Source: Acanthosoma haemorrhoidale (taxonomy: Eukaryota > Arthropoda > Insecta > Hemiptera > Acanthosomatidae). Taken from it: a stretch of 64,000 bases of DNA. The notes beneath the pieces were generated by a model, which did no database searches, was not told where the DNA came from, and was given only the letters and a program-made list of their open reading frames with translations. Below, one piece after another: positions 12,166 through 24,900 of the stretch. The position numbers were made by a program, and so were the translations under genes. The stretch covers positions 51,295,239 to 51,359,238 of the forward strand of contig OV884012.1 in NCBI GenBank assembly GCA_930367205.1. Direction: 5' to 3'. The first letter of the stretch is position 1. Each line of letters opens with the position of its first letter.

Positions 12166-15100
12166 AAATAGATTAAAACCTACAAGAGGACACCACAAAT
12201 ACATGCGCCAACACCAATCTTTTAAAACTGTATTGGCAAAAACATTTTTAAATATCACTAGTTACTATTATATTAGAATATTTTCGTAACTTTGGTTTAA
12301 CGCCTTTATTTTGGTTTTAAATATAATTAAACTTTTGAAGTAATTTACTTTTATCATATTTATTTAACGTATGCATTTCCTGATTTCATTGTCGATAATA
12401 CCTAATCGTATATAATGATTATATGTACTGAAGTATTCTTCTAATTCCTTTATTTTTCTATTCCTTTATTTTTCATAAATGTTTGGCAAACAAATTTATC
12501 AATAAAATTATTTATGTCTAAAGAACCGCTATCTAGTTTTTTATTCTAGCCAACGTAGATCTTTCTCCTCTTGACGTTATTGCGGTCAGGTATCATTTTC
12601 TCATAAGACTTCTTAATTTCAATATGGATACAAAATTTCAGGTTAATTACGTTCGTACACCTGAACCCCAACATATCGTCGGGTACAATAAACACACACG
12701 ATAGTATTAATAGTATACATTTCAATTAAAATTAACTTAACTTAAATTAAAATGTTTAACTTTCAACAAAATGGAAGTTTCGTTTATCAATTGAATCCAA
12801 ATTATTTTCAATGTGTCCTAAGGTTCCCTTCAAAATATAATACATATCCAATTTTCATAAAAGCAACCCCTCCTTCGTCCCAGCCTGAAATTACAAACGA
12901 ACTCGGTAATTATTTAGAAAGCCCTCAAACAAGTACCAGTCACAACAATAAGTTTAATTAAATGTTTTGGTTCTGAAAGCAATTTATTAATTATTCGAAA
13001 AATGATTTGTCTTTATGCTCAGCTTTACAAAATAGAAAATGGAATGATACAATTGTGTACAATAACTAAATAAATGAATTGAATTGAAACTCTAAATTAT
13101 ATCTCTTGACGAAAATTCTTCTCTTCATAACTCAACCACTTGATCTTTTCTTGCAAATTAAACAATTAAATTTTTTATAACAGACATATGTAGGTCTGAA
13201 AACAAATCTTGTCTAAATAATTCATTTTATTTGAATTCCTAAAATATTTTCAGTTCATCTTCGAAGCAGTCATGAGCATGTTACATAGGTGACAATACAG
13301 ATGACAATATACTTACTAATGTTTTGACATGATTATCATAAAAAAATTGATTTTTATGAGACCAAATTTTATTCGATAGAAAGTAAAAAAGAATACCGAG
13401 GCATTTGACCCATAAATCTAAAGGTTAATTAAGCACCTAAACCGTATTTTTTCTTACATTTCGTGAATCTTCAAATCCATGATCTTGTAATCAAAATAAA
13501 AAACTAATAACTAAGGTTGTTAACCATTGCAACTAATTAATTAATAATGTCATTTAATCATTTTTCATAGGTTAGGTTTTATGTGTTTTGCATCACTTGG
13601 TCATTAAAAGTGTAATGTAATATTACCATGTAAAATGTTTGAGTTAAAAGTTATTTCCGTCATTACCACTAGTTTTGATGATTCTTTGTAATTATTGAGA
13701 AAAAGACCAAAATAAAAATAACATATTGGAGATTAGGGCGTCGTTATCGTTTACTTGATACCTTACTCAAATTATAGAAAATAGTTTTTTCGATTAATAT
13801 AATTAATGGAAGTTAGTAAAGTTTTACTACTACTATACTAAATATACTAAATTTCATATTTCTACCATTGACAATTCATTGAAAAAACCTAGAATAGTCA
13901 GACTCACTAGTAAAACCATGATAATTTGAAATTTTGTTACGGAAAAACCATAAAAAAGGGATTTCTGAGACACTGATCCATTTCACATGAAAAAATAAAA
14001 GTGGTTTTATACAAGTATGACTTTTTAGTCACATATATTGTCAAAAGTTCTGCAATCTTACTTTCTTGTATGTGTACAACAAGGCAGTTTAACACACTAG
14101 TTTCGTAGTTTCAATTCATCCTTTTCTGACCGATTATTGTTTTCATTTTTTTTTCTCCAGTAGTCGATTCTTCGTATTACTTATTTGTATTTATTATTTA
14201 TATTATTTCCATTTTTTCATCTAGTTTTCGACCTTTAATGATTCCAGTACTTAAATGAAACGTTGACATAATAAATACTGATCCCGGAGAGACCCTAGTT
14301 TTTTTGCTCAAAAAACACTATTGTATATTATCTGTAATCGTAAAACAAACTCATAAATTGATTTTAATTATGTTCAAGCTAAACATTATTTTCAGTTTTG
14401 TCAATGACACTGGTTCATAAACCGTCTTCACTATTTAATAGAATTTATTTCTATAGTTATTAAATGTATACAAGTTTGAATAGAATAAAAATATATCGCC
14501 TCTTAATTGAAACTTAGTTATACGCTCAACACGCGAAAGTAATAAATAATAAAAAATAAGTTATATACTTTATACTTATAAAGTAGATATGAGCTATAAA
14601 TAAATCTTTCTGCGTCCTCCCGTCGAGGGATAATCCCGGTTAGCGGGAGATTGGTATTTGATGTTGGATTTTAGCAAGGAGCAGTAGCAAGCAAGGCTTT
14701 CGGAAGGAGGTCACGTTTTGTTGGACGCGTGACGCAGCCCCGACCGACTCAATAACCTCTTCCATTCATTCCTCCATTCCGGCCAGATATTTTATTTCCT
14801 CCCGGTTTATTCCGTTAGCAAGATAAACTGATAACCTCAGTAACTAACTCCCTCTATTTATTTTGTCGTTTTTCTCCCCGAAAAGAGAGAATGGGAGAGC
14901 TGAGAATAGGGAAGTTGTGTGTTTAGATCCAGCATATGATATCGAGTATGAACTTCATACTAGCCCTAATAAAGCTGAGGAATACTCGAATATATCAGAT
15001 CCTTTTCATTTAATAAATCTATATAAAGGACATAGGATTCAATTAATAGAATTTATTACTAATAACTATACACTCGAGAAACAACAATGAGAAACAAGTT

Positions 15101-15222
15101 AGTTGTAAACCTGCCAATTGAAATATAATTCAACATACACATTTAGCATTTTAAATACATCTTATGCAAAGAAATGTAATGGTATGATACATATCATATA
15201 ACGTAAATTTATTTGATATCGG
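12166..15222. other. intron without recognisable gene
   Basis: Very AT-rich. A 69-codon frame at 12752-12961 with a clean ATG (MFNFQQNGSFVYQLN) is the only plausible small ORF and has no recognisable feature. A GC-richer patch at 14600-14830 is unexplained. Confidence 0.55.
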
Positions 15223-16105
15223 GAAGCCATGAAAAATATAGCTATCTCCAAACTTAGTGATGTATTAATTAATTAGTAGGTTGATATTAAAAAAGTCCCG
15301 GAGTTCTTAGAAAAATTCCCGAATTCGGATTCTGATTAGAGAAAAATCAAAGATTTTGTGATTTTAATAACAGTTTATATACAACAAAAGTCTTTTAAAC
15401 TGCTCATGTTTTTCGTAATACCATTGGACAAACAGTGATGACATTTTGCATGGGGTTATTGTTTAATGCTCTCAATATACTACAAATAGAAGAAGGTCAA
15501 TGAAACACACAGCCATTAAAGTTGCCATTGTTTCATGTAGTAACAGAGCTAAAGAAATATAACTGTATGTATGCAGGGTTTCGAGCCCTACACTTTCATC
15601 CCATTAAGTGGTTACGCTAAACGATGTGAGAGTGGTGAACCATTTCCCATAAAATGCATAAATATATATACAGTTATATATGCAGGGTTTCAAACATTCC
15701 ACTTTCCCATAAAATGTACCATACCTGTTACTCTGTCAGTAACAGTTTCGGCACTTCCCGGGTAGGTAATTTAATCAGCATTTGAAAATAAAAGCGTGTT
15801 AATAGTTCTATAACCACTATTCTAGTATCAGTAATGTTTTCTAGACTCTGTGAATCCCCTAATGAGTAAAAATATAAAGTGAATGTATTTCATATAGGGA
15901 ACAGATGAAAAATATAGCTATCTCCATAACTTAGTGAAGCTGTGATAATTAATTAATAGGTTGATACTAAAAAAGTCTCGGATCCTGATTAGAGAAAAAA
16001 TTAAAGATTTTGAGAGGTTAATTACATGCAGGGTTTCAAACACTCCACTTTCCCAAAAAATGTACCATACTTGTTACTCTGACAGTAACACTTTTCCGGG
16101 TAGGT
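15223..16105. repeat. locally duplicated intron segment
   Basis: Two unit types recur. gaaaaatatagctatctcca with aggttgatattaaaaaagtc, and then gattagagaaaaat, occurs at 15230-15360 and 15907-16015. A second unit, tgcagggtttc followed by ccactttccca, then gttactctg and gtaggtaat, occurs at about 15663-15770 and 16026-16110, with a partial copy at 15572-15610. All are in direct orientation, suggesting a tandem duplication of about 0.65 kb with losses. Confidence 0.75.
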
Positions 16106-16109
16106 AATA

Positions 16110-16361
16110 TAATAATTCCAACATTTCCAGAATAGGATTATGCGAAAAGTGGTCCGACATACCTCTTTCGAGAGGTTGAAGAACGCTGATCTGCACCCAT
16201 TGCTTCGTGTGCTGTCGGTGGTTGAGTTCATCCGCCGGAGACACATTAAGTTTTTTGACTCGTTGCAGTACCTGACAAACCCAGTTTTTAACACTATGAC
16301 CCCACCACCCCTCCCCGCATCGATGGCAACAGACTGTTGGGGGAAAATTAGGTTAAGAATT
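16110..16361 (+). mobile_element. family B non-LTR retrotransposon, left part of a split copy
   Basis: Plus-strand coding remnant of an RT C-terminal region (FQHFQNRIMRKVVRHTS, HIKFFDSLQYLTNPVFN, TPPPLPAS), followed by the start of its 3' UTR (attaggttaagaatt). It stops where family A begins. The missing continuation resumes at 20775 after the insertion, and matches the unbroken copy at 10555. Confidence 0.88.
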
Positions 16362-16741
16362 TTTTTTTTTTTTTTTTTCCTTAGCTCTCAAACTTATAAA
16401 AATAGGATGTGGGGAAAATAAAGAAAAATTTATTTTGGGCTAATGAGTGCCTTTCACTAAGGGGAGTCCCCCATTTGAAGGATGTATGAGAAGGATATAG
16501 GGTGTGGAATGCCTAAAAAGGCGGATGGAATCAGGAAGGTATTGAGAGTCTACCAAGGGTGGAGCCTAGGGGCACCTAGGCAATGGATTGTAGTCGGCCA
16601 GGCAAAGCCCCGCCCCGGCAGGGGCCTAAAATGAGTCAGCCTCTCGGCCGGAAGGTCGACCCTGCTTACACAGGTAGATGGGGTTATTGTGGCTTCGGTT
16701 GAGTCCGATTGAGGCCGATCTCCCGGCTGGGTGTAGTTCGT

Positions 16742-19400
16742 TCAGTCATCGGGTTCAATGACGTCGATCATCCTCCAGGCTTCGGCGGTCCAGCAGTGCT
16801 TCCATCTGACGGGCATTGGTGGTGGTTGAAGGTCGGAGAATAGTGGGTTGTGGCTATGTCTGAGTGAGTCAAAAAATTTGATGTGCCTTCTCTTGCTTGA
16901 TAAAATCTTGAATGGTGAGGACTTCAAATTTTTTATGCATCTCGCCTGCCTTCATTCGGTCGAACGGGGTATATTTGAGGAAGGTGCGGAGAACTCTGTT
17001 CTGAAATTTCTGTAGCGTTTGGAGAGTGTTAGAAGTCAGATACTTGAAGAGAGGGGTCCCATACATCAAAGCAGGTCTTAGGACGCTCTGGTATATCAGC
17101 AGCTTGAGGCGTACCGATAAAGCCGGGCTGTGAAGTAGGTGTCCGAGGCTGAAGAATTTCTTCCTAACACTCTTTAATTTCTTGCCGAGATGCGTTGTGA
17201 ACGACAAGTGCCTACCGAGGGTAATCCCGAGGTAGCACAGCTTGTTGCTTACAGGGCACTCTTTGCCGTCTAAGACGAAGGATTTCGGGAGCTTCTTTTT
17301 TCCGGATCTGTAACTGAATATAATTCCTTGCGTCTTGGCCGGGTTGACTTGAATGTGGACGGCATCGAGTTTCTCGGCGATCTATTGACTAGCGCTCTCA
17401 GCGAATTTCAGGGCTCTGGAGGGATTGATGCTTGTGCTGTAAACACCTATATCGTCTGCATACGCGGATACCTCGCAGTTGGGGTACGAGGCTCCAACGA
17501 TGTGGGCGGTGTAAATGTTGAACAGCAGGGGGCCTAGCACCGATCCTTGGGGGACACCGGCAGTGTAGTTTCTTCGGGCCGTAGACGTAGTGCCTATACG
17601 AACCGAAAAAGTTCTGTCTGTAAGGTAGAATCTTATCAGGTTTGCAGCTGATCCGAGAATTCGTATTCCCTCAGACGTTGGAGTAGGATGTAGTGGTCCA
17701 CAGAGTCGAAAGCTTTCGAACAGTCCAGAGAAATCATAGCGGTAGCTCTGTTGCTCCGGACGTTCGATGCGACGTTGCAATCTCACAAGGTTGTTGTTCG
17801 CGCTTAAGCCTGTGCTGAATCCAGTCTGCTCTGGTGGGATGACTTCTTGTGACTCGCAGTGCCCGGAGAGATGTACGTGGATGATTCTCTCGAACAGCTT
17901 CGAGAGTTGAGTCAGCAGACTGATGGGGTGGTAATGAGATGGCTCATAACCACTTTTCGCTGGTTTCAGAAGGGGGACCACTACAGCGTGCTTCCAGTTC
18001 TGGGGGAAATAGCAGCCTGAAGCAGGAGTTCAACACGTTCGTTATGAATGAGATTTTTTTCCTCGGCAGCTGCTTGAGTAGGATGGAATCCTGACCTGGG
18101 GCCTTCTTGCCGGTCGTTCTTCGAATGAATGCAGCGCATTGCCGGTGTGAGGTGTAGATTTCAGTAGTGGTGGCGAGGGTGGGGGAGGGGGGGGGTCAAG
18201 GGCTCCTATTGGCTGTCCCTGGCCACGACTGACTTCCTCATAATGGGCCGCCAAGATGACCGCTTGTTTGGTGGTGGGAATGTTTGGTGGCCCGTTCACG
18301 GCCAGCCTTACACCGTTCTTTTTGGACCTGCAGGTCTTCACAAGCTTCCATAATTGCTTGTGGTCACCGTGGAGACTGGTGAGGCGATCTTCCCAAATCG
18401 AATTTTTCCACTGGGCCATCAGGGACTTAACTTGGTTTGTGAGAGCATTTAAAACCGGTTTTAAGTCCCTGTTTTTGGTCCTAAACCACCTGTTCTTGAT
18501 GTTATTACGCTGTCTAATCAGTTGTAGGATGTGATCCGGAGGTTTTCTCAGAGAAGGGGGCTTCGGAGAAAATTTCGGGATCGATGCATTGGCAGCTCGA
18601 TCGATGACGTCCTGTAGCTGATAGATAGCGTAATCTATGTCCCAAGTGTGTCTCAGGGGCGTGATTGTGGGCAACTCGGTCTTGATGAGATGCTTGTAGA
18701 GGTCCCATTTGGCCTCATCGTACCTGTATCTAGGAGCAGGCGGCTCCGGCATGTCGCCTTCTAGTTCATAGAGAACAGGCCGATGGTCGAAGGTGGTGAA
18801 ATCTAAGGCGGGGCATCCGGTGACCCGGTGTGGCTGTTGTGTCAGGAGCAGGTCAGGCGTGGAGGTTCTGTCTGGGTTAGTGAAATGACGTAAGGTCGGC
18901 AATCCTGGGTGGATGACCGTAAATGGAGTTTTAGTGATGTAACGGCCTAGGGCGTTTGCCGTAGTACTGCTCCACCAGCTGTGGTTCGCATTTAGGTCAC
19001 CCACGATGACGTTCCTTCGGTCATGAGCTATCGTAGTGAGCAGGAGCTTATACGGGTCGCAGGCGGCTCTCGGTCTTCTGTAGACTCCTGACACGATGAT
19101 GTTGTTCGTGAGCCGTAGCTGGAGCGTAACTATGTATTGGTCGGGGCCTAGGCTGACGGGTGGGGGCAGTCTACAACAGGGTATTCCGTTTTTAACTAAC
19201 ACCGCTACTCCTTCAGAGATAGTTTCGGTGTCTTGGTGGTAAGCAGTATAACCCGGGAAGCGGCAGAAGTGTATTTTCTTCAACCGGGTATCGGTGAGAA
19301 CGACAACGTCTGGCGAATGGAACCGTAGAATTACTTCTACGTCGGCTTGTTTGGGCCAAAGGCCGCAGACGTTGTAATTTAAAATTACGTGCCCCATCAT
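16742..19400 (-). pseudogene. ORF2 of family A: AP-endonuclease and reverse transcriptase, broken
   Basis: The first open frame (19400-18042) starts MMGHVILNYNVCGL and is an APE-type endonuclease with the catalytic signatures VGDLNANHSWWSS and TFDHRP; a linker follows. A frame break near 18042 leads to the RT domain (17981-17382), which has PEQTGFSTGLSANNNL, VPQGSVLGPLLFNIYTA and the catalytic AYADD box. A short out-of-frame patch near 17700-17760 hides the RT motif that carries LDCSKAFDSVD in another frame. After a stop at 17382 the C-terminal region continues (17207-16742) with HIKFFDSLRHSHNPLF and PPPMPVRW. ORF1 and ORF2 adjoin at 19400/19401. Confidence 0.9.
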
Positions 19401-20530
19401 TTAGATGTTTGATTTTTTGAATTCTGACATCATCTGCGTTACCGCCTTGGTGAGTTTATTCATGGCAGCGGTCATGCTGCTCATTATGTTCATCATACTG
19501 CCCAAGATACCCATCAAGGCATCATTATTACTGTTAGTAGGTTGAGGTAGGGGCTCTGGGAGAACTTCCGGAACGCTGGTGTTTCCGGATGCCATCTGAG
19601 CATAGGAGGCAGTCTGTCGTGGTGGAGGGGGGGCAGGCATGTATGTGGCCCTTCTCGGCTCGGCTGTAATATTCTGTGCCTGCTTTTTTATCTCTGCAGT
19701 CTCTAGAAGTTTTACCCTGTACGGGCACTGTCGGTACGAACGCGACATGATTTCCCCCGCAATTGGCACATTTGAGGGGAATTGAAGCGTCTCTTGGGCA
19801 GTCTTTTATGTCGTGGGGCTCGCTGCACCTCACGCACTTGGCCTGCTTGAAACAGTACCGTCTGGTATGGCCGTATTCCTGGCAGTTCTGGCACATCGGG
19901 ATCCCTCTTTTTTCGTGAAAAGTGCTCACTCGATAAAGCACATTATTTATATGACAGAGCTGCTTCTCTCCGCCTTCAATGTGTTATCCCCTATCACTAG
20001 TATCGGTTCGATCTCTGTCCGAGCGCCATTTTGGTCGGAGCGCCGTAATCGATATACATCGATTTCGTTGTACCCACGCTTTTAATGTGGGCTTTTATCT
20101 CCTCGATCGGATGAGAGAGATCGAATCCATGAAGTAAGTACTTCTTATTGGGCTTGGTACCACAGGGGGCAAACGTGTGAAATGGGATCTTTAAATCCCT
20201 GATTGCAGCAATTGTTTAACAATTAAACAACTGTTGCAGAACACCTTAGTGTCCTGCTGCGTCTGCACTATTTTGTAGTTTTTTACGTGGTAATCGGCTA
20301 ATAACCCCGTGAGGTCATAGCTGTTAATATGCCCTAATATAAGGGGGGGGTGGCGATTTAGGGGCAGAAGGGGCGGCGGATGTACTAGCCTCGGACTGGG
20401 CTGCCAAGTTTAGGGGGGTGAAGGAGTTAGAGGTTTTAACCTCTGGGGCCTGGGGGAGAGTACGCTTGCGGCATACTCTTTTTGGATGTTGAAATTCATC
20501 AACTGGGGGGTCCCTACGGCTTGCTATATC
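19401..20530 (-). pseudogene. ORF1 (gag-like) of family A, frameshifted
   Basis: Read on the minus strand, successive frames give a proline-rich leader, a segment with DLTGLLADYHVKNYKIVQT, a central domain with IPFHTFAPCGTKPNKKYLL and HGFDLSHPIEEIK, then CCHC-type knuckles CQNCQEYGHTRRYC and CVRCSEPHDIKDC, with a third knuckle starting CANCGGNH. This is the standard Jockey-clade gag-like RNA-binding protein. A stop follows GQRSNRY near 19993, and a frame change inside the third knuckle near 19745 moves the reading into a second frame, which ends FKKSNI next to the ORF2 start. The protein cannot be made intact. Confidence 0.85.
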
Positions 20531-20774
20531 CTACAAAGGTCCGTTCCACGCACTTCCAGTTAAGGGGGAGAGCCTCACTTATAATAATCAAAAGCACTCA
20601 CCTGTCTTTACGGGAACAAAGTGCCACTGGCTAAAATATCAAAATTTTACCGGATTTGAGCTCTTGCCACAATGGAAGCTGGGTAGCGTCTCTTGTTGTT
20701 CAGAAAGTACGCATTAAGTTTTAACACAACGAGAGCTAGGTTAATTTCTAGAGAATATAACCTTTTTTGCTAGC

Positions 20775-20880
20775 GGTTAAGAATTAGTATGTAAGTTAGT
20801 TTTAAGGTTGTTCAAAAAGGTGAGCCCCATCACCTTTATTAGTCAGTTTAGTCCAGTCACGTATAATGTATATCATTATA
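20775..20880 (+). mobile_element. family B non-LTR retrotransposon, right part (3' UTR) of the split copy
   Basis: Begins with the duplicated ggttaagaatt and continues with gtatgtaagttagttttaag and a 3' UTR that is nearly identical to 10660-10758. It ends atatcattat. With 16110-16361 it forms one older insertion into which family A jumped. Confidence 0.87.
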
Positions 20881-23585
20881 CTTGTTTATTCATTATATAA
20901 TTTTTATAAAATAACGAAACCTGTATATAATGTAGCGATGCTGCAGGAAATACAAAAATAATTTGTAAATAGATTCGCCTGAGGGTCTATAATTATCTGT
21001 AAATTTAAAGTGGCTATGAAAGAAAAAAAAAAAAGGTAGTATAATCAGCTCTTGAAAATTAAAGCGTGTCTTACCAAAAGCACTCACTTATTGGAATACA
21101 TAACTATGGCATGAAAACAAAGGAGTTGTATTTTATTCCATTGATTAAAACCCTCAAGCAGCAATAATACCAGCTAGGATATGCTTTACATCCAGCGGCG
21201 GCAGATGGTTACAGAAAAAACAAATAACTGAATGCACGGGTGGATGGGTGGGTGAAATCCATTCAAAGGAGAGCAAAGCAAAAGTAAGATTTTCCAACCG
21301 TTGGTATTTGTTTTTATACTGGATATTGACAATTTAAGTTTTTGATCATTATTTCTATCATTCCTTTAGATTTTGAGATAAATATAACATCCCGGATGTC
21401 TGCGAACCAGCAATCCGCAACCCATCTAAACATGTATGCACATACCAGCCATTAGGTAAAGAGCCCAACAGGAAAAATAACAATTTGAGCTATGCTAATT
21501 ATTGGCTTTAAACAGTTCCAATTGACATGATTAAGCATTCAGAATACTTTAAAACATAAAATACAACATTAAAGCGCTGATAACTTTCAATTAACGGCCA
21601 ATAATAAATGTTTGTATTTAAATATTATTCTATTCAATGCATTTTCTGTAAGCAGTTGACCACAATCCCAAGTCTGATGAAAATTACGTTTTGTCATCTA
21701 CCTTTTTAGATAGATAATGTCCATGGATATATTATCTATTGAATTTTATCTATGATTTTATTGATATTTTTCAGATAAAGTTTTTGTTATAACTATTACG
21801 AACAAAATAGTATTATTTGCAATATGACCTAAATAAAGAACGTAAAAGTGAAGAAACAATATCGAAATACTTGCAAGATTGGCGAAAGACCGCTCAGGAA
21901 TTTTAGATAAAATACTTCATTCTTTTTTATTTTCAACTATCCCGGTTCCTATAAAATATATATACGAAAATATTGACGAAAATTCCTATATAACGATATA
22001 CATTTGTTTTGATGAAATATTTTTTAATTTCTGTATTACCAACTTTAATATTAAATCTAGAATACATTCTATATTTAGTACCAACACTAAGAGAAAAAGG
22101 ATAAATATTTTTTAGGTTTAATTTTAACCAAAGTATCTATAACCAGCAACAGTTATAACTTAAAAACAGCGTAATCCGAGCTGTTGTTGAAAATGCCTCA
22201 AATTTTTTTTCCGATTTATAAGATGGTTTTTACTGCCATTACTATGGAGCAAGCAGACAAACGGACGAAGACAATTGCTCAGAACGTGTTTCAATGTACC
22301 GCCCTTCTTCGTCCTCTATGGACTCGGGGAGGAGCTTCAGCCAACAATCTAAATTTCAAACTGAAATTTCAAAAATGATTGTATGTAAATTCAAAAGTGA
22401 ACCATTTCAGCAATTGTTTTGTTAGTGTGTTGTCGTACTAAACTTTCAATTTACCCAGGCAGGAGAAAAACATGTCATGCACGGAACAGGTACGATAGAG
22501 ATAGGGAGTAAGCCCTTCCATAACAGGAGGCCTTACAAACTCCCGGGAGGGGATACGGAGAGCGCTGCCGACGAGCGGAGGACATAGATGACCCGCTGGA
22601 TATGAGCCAATGTTTTTTCAATGAGCGGTAGTGGATTTGATATTCAGCAGGTAGCTGCGAGTGGGTTTCCTTCGGATTGGCGTAAACAAGCCACCCGGGG
22701 ACCAGCAAATCTGATCACGTAGCCTCCCCAGTTGGCTGACAAATGATAATGTCCAACTTCCCTACAGATCGTATTTCATCGTCGCCTCACATTTTTTTTT
22801 TTTCTTTTTCGAGGTTTCACTAACTTTTTCTGCTTTAATGTTCTAAACGACATAATGCTAACCTCTAAATGACGGAGCTGCAATCGTTATCCACTGACAA
22901 GATCGAAATTATAGAAATGTGACTGTGGCTTGTATTCTGATGTTTTCTAAAAATCATTAGGCACTTGTATTCGCCACTTTTCACCTACAATTCCAGCTTC
23001 CCTAACCCCCGTTTTTTGATAATTTTATTTCTAAATCCTTTTGTTTCATTAATCAAGTTTTTGAATAGAATTATAGCGTATACTAAGTGTTGAATTTTAG
23101 TGTTACATGGCTTTAAAGTGAATCCATAGGTACCTTTAAGAACTCTTAAACCCGTTTGTGGCTCTTTTACTGGTAAAATGAGCAAGTGGAAATATGGACA
23201 GCACTGAAACGGGAATATTCAACAGCGGTTGAAAAGAACGGTTGCTGTTAACAGATGCAAATGTGTCAAAACCAGTGCGTTTGATCTGTGGTGGAAATGT
23301 TTTGGTGCCTAAAAAATACAATTAGGAGAATCACTTCACGATGAATCATTCTAATATAGATTCCATGTATCCGGTTAGTTCGGTCTTTAGATCGGACTTT
23401 ATCGTAAGTATCGTTATGAGGCCAGCAGTTAATATTCACATAACAAAATAATGAGCCATCTTCTATGTCAACAACTTCCTATGAAATCTCTTTTCTACTG
23501 GTAAAAGAAATGAAACCAAACGGAGATAGAGAGAAAGTTTTCAGAAACAGACGAACGATCCATACTTCTTTTTTTTTTTTTAACT
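20881..23585. other. intron without recognisable gene
   Basis: AT-rich with short frames only. A GC-richer patch at 22470-22740 is open on the minus strand for 77 codons without known motifs. Confidence 0.6.
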
Positions 23586-24900
23586 AGTGGACGAAATAGC
23601 TCTCTCACGAAATGCGGAAATGAGCTTGAGATTGTTGAGGTTGTAGAGGATGTCTGGTCACAAGTAATCTAATCTTTTGAGTGACTATTATTTTTCTCTG
23701 GCATTAGACAAATGTTGCGACATCAAATCAGCTGCTCAGCTGTGTGTTTACGTTCGTATCAACAATCTTGAACCTTCTAGTTCAAGAGTTCCTTGAACTA
23801 AGTCATCTACGAAGAACGACTGCAGAAGCAACTTTGCAGGAAGATCTAAAATTCGCTGCTGAAGGTTAATCTTGGACAAGGTACATTAAACAGTGTTTAA
23901 ACAGTGAAACCTATGTTTACCTACATGTCGGTAAAAGCAAGGGCTGCATTGCATTATTGGAAAACTAGTTTAATGTTTTCCTAATGTCTAATGTTGTCTA
24001 CAACAAACCACACCACTTTTAAAATACCAATTCGTCATCCACGAGGAAGCACTTGTACTAAGAAGCTGGAATTATCTTCCGTTCCTTAATCGCAGGCATT
24101 GGAGAACATGAAGAACTAGTTCTTCATTGTGATTCTCGCTGGCTCTCAAGAGGAAAGTCTTTGTAACCTGTAAACTAGGCTGTGATGTTTCAACTTACCA
24201 AAAATAAAATAAAGAACTACCTCACATCTGCCTTGAAGACGATGAATGACTTCGGGCCCAGGCTTTCCTCTGTGACGAAACTGCACGTCTAATATGTTGA
24301 ACACCGCAATGCTAGGCAAATCTAATCATATGCCAATTGATGCCTCATATTGCAACGTTCGATGTATATCGTGCCCTTTGAGTGACTTCTCCTTTAAGTG
24401 TTTTCATTTCCCTTGAATGCATAAACTTGTTTACTGACTACGAAAAAGTTAAAATCAAAATTTCGTCTCTACTCCAATCATTCTATCAGATTCGCTATCA
24501 TACTGGGAGACAATGATATTTTTATCAACCCCTTTGCAATAAAATACAAAAAACTGCAGCAGTACACTCTTGGAATTCAAATTATATTTATTGGCCTAAA
24601 ATACAACGTTGTTCTTAGATTAAATGGGGAGATTTTAACTAAAAACGAATCACTAAATTATTTGGAGTTTTGGAAGTTATCTGAAAACGAAGAGTTCCCT
24701 TTGTTTTGCGATTTTGAAATCCGATTTGCTTGTCGTTATGGTTCAAAATTTCTATGTGACCAATCGTTCTCTAAGACTTTACTAAACTTTATATAATGTG
24801 ACAACAGGGTGTCGTTCACCGCCTCACCGAAATTTTTAATTTACAATTAACCAAAACAAATTTACTTAGATTGGCATCGACAGCGGAGTCCAAACGTTTT
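23586..24900 (+). pseudogene. hAT/ZBED-like transposase-derived pseudogene
   Basis: Blocks of a hAT-type (ZBED5 / GTF2IRD2-like) transposase appear in order on the plus strand, in different frames: LLSDYYFSLALDKCCDIK and SAAQLCVYVRI (about 23670-23760), VQEFLELSHLRRTTAEATLQ (about 23778-23840), FVIHEEALVL (about 24032), GEHEELVLHCDSRWLSRGKS (about 24101-24160), and near the end FWKLSENEEFPLF and YGSKFLCDQSFS (about 24670-24770). The middle is full of stops. The typical DEST motif is replaced by LDKCC. No terminal inverted repeats were found, so it may be a decayed element or a dead domesticated gene. Confidence 0.75.

Larger units (their letters stand above)
16362..20774 (-). mobile_element. 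family A: near-full-length Jockey-type non-LTR retrotransposon, inactive
   Basis: A minus-strand element of about 4.4 kb that ends in a poly(A) tail (T-run on the plus strand at 16361-16378). It is flanked by an 11-bp target-site duplication, ggttaagaatt, at 16351-16361 and 20775-20785. In transcript order it has about 245 bp of leader, a gag-like ORF1 with CCHC knuckles (to 19401), ORF2 with an AP-endonuclease and reverse transcriptase (19400-16742) and a 3' UTR. Both ORFs are broken by frameshifts and stops, so this copy is dead. It is inserted into an older element of another family. Truncated copies of its 3' end recur at 28.7, 36.4 and 59.1 kb. Confidence 0.92.

Noticed and set aside
18256..18534. 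Plus-strand open frame of 92 codons
   Set aside because: Antisense shadow of the family A ORF2.
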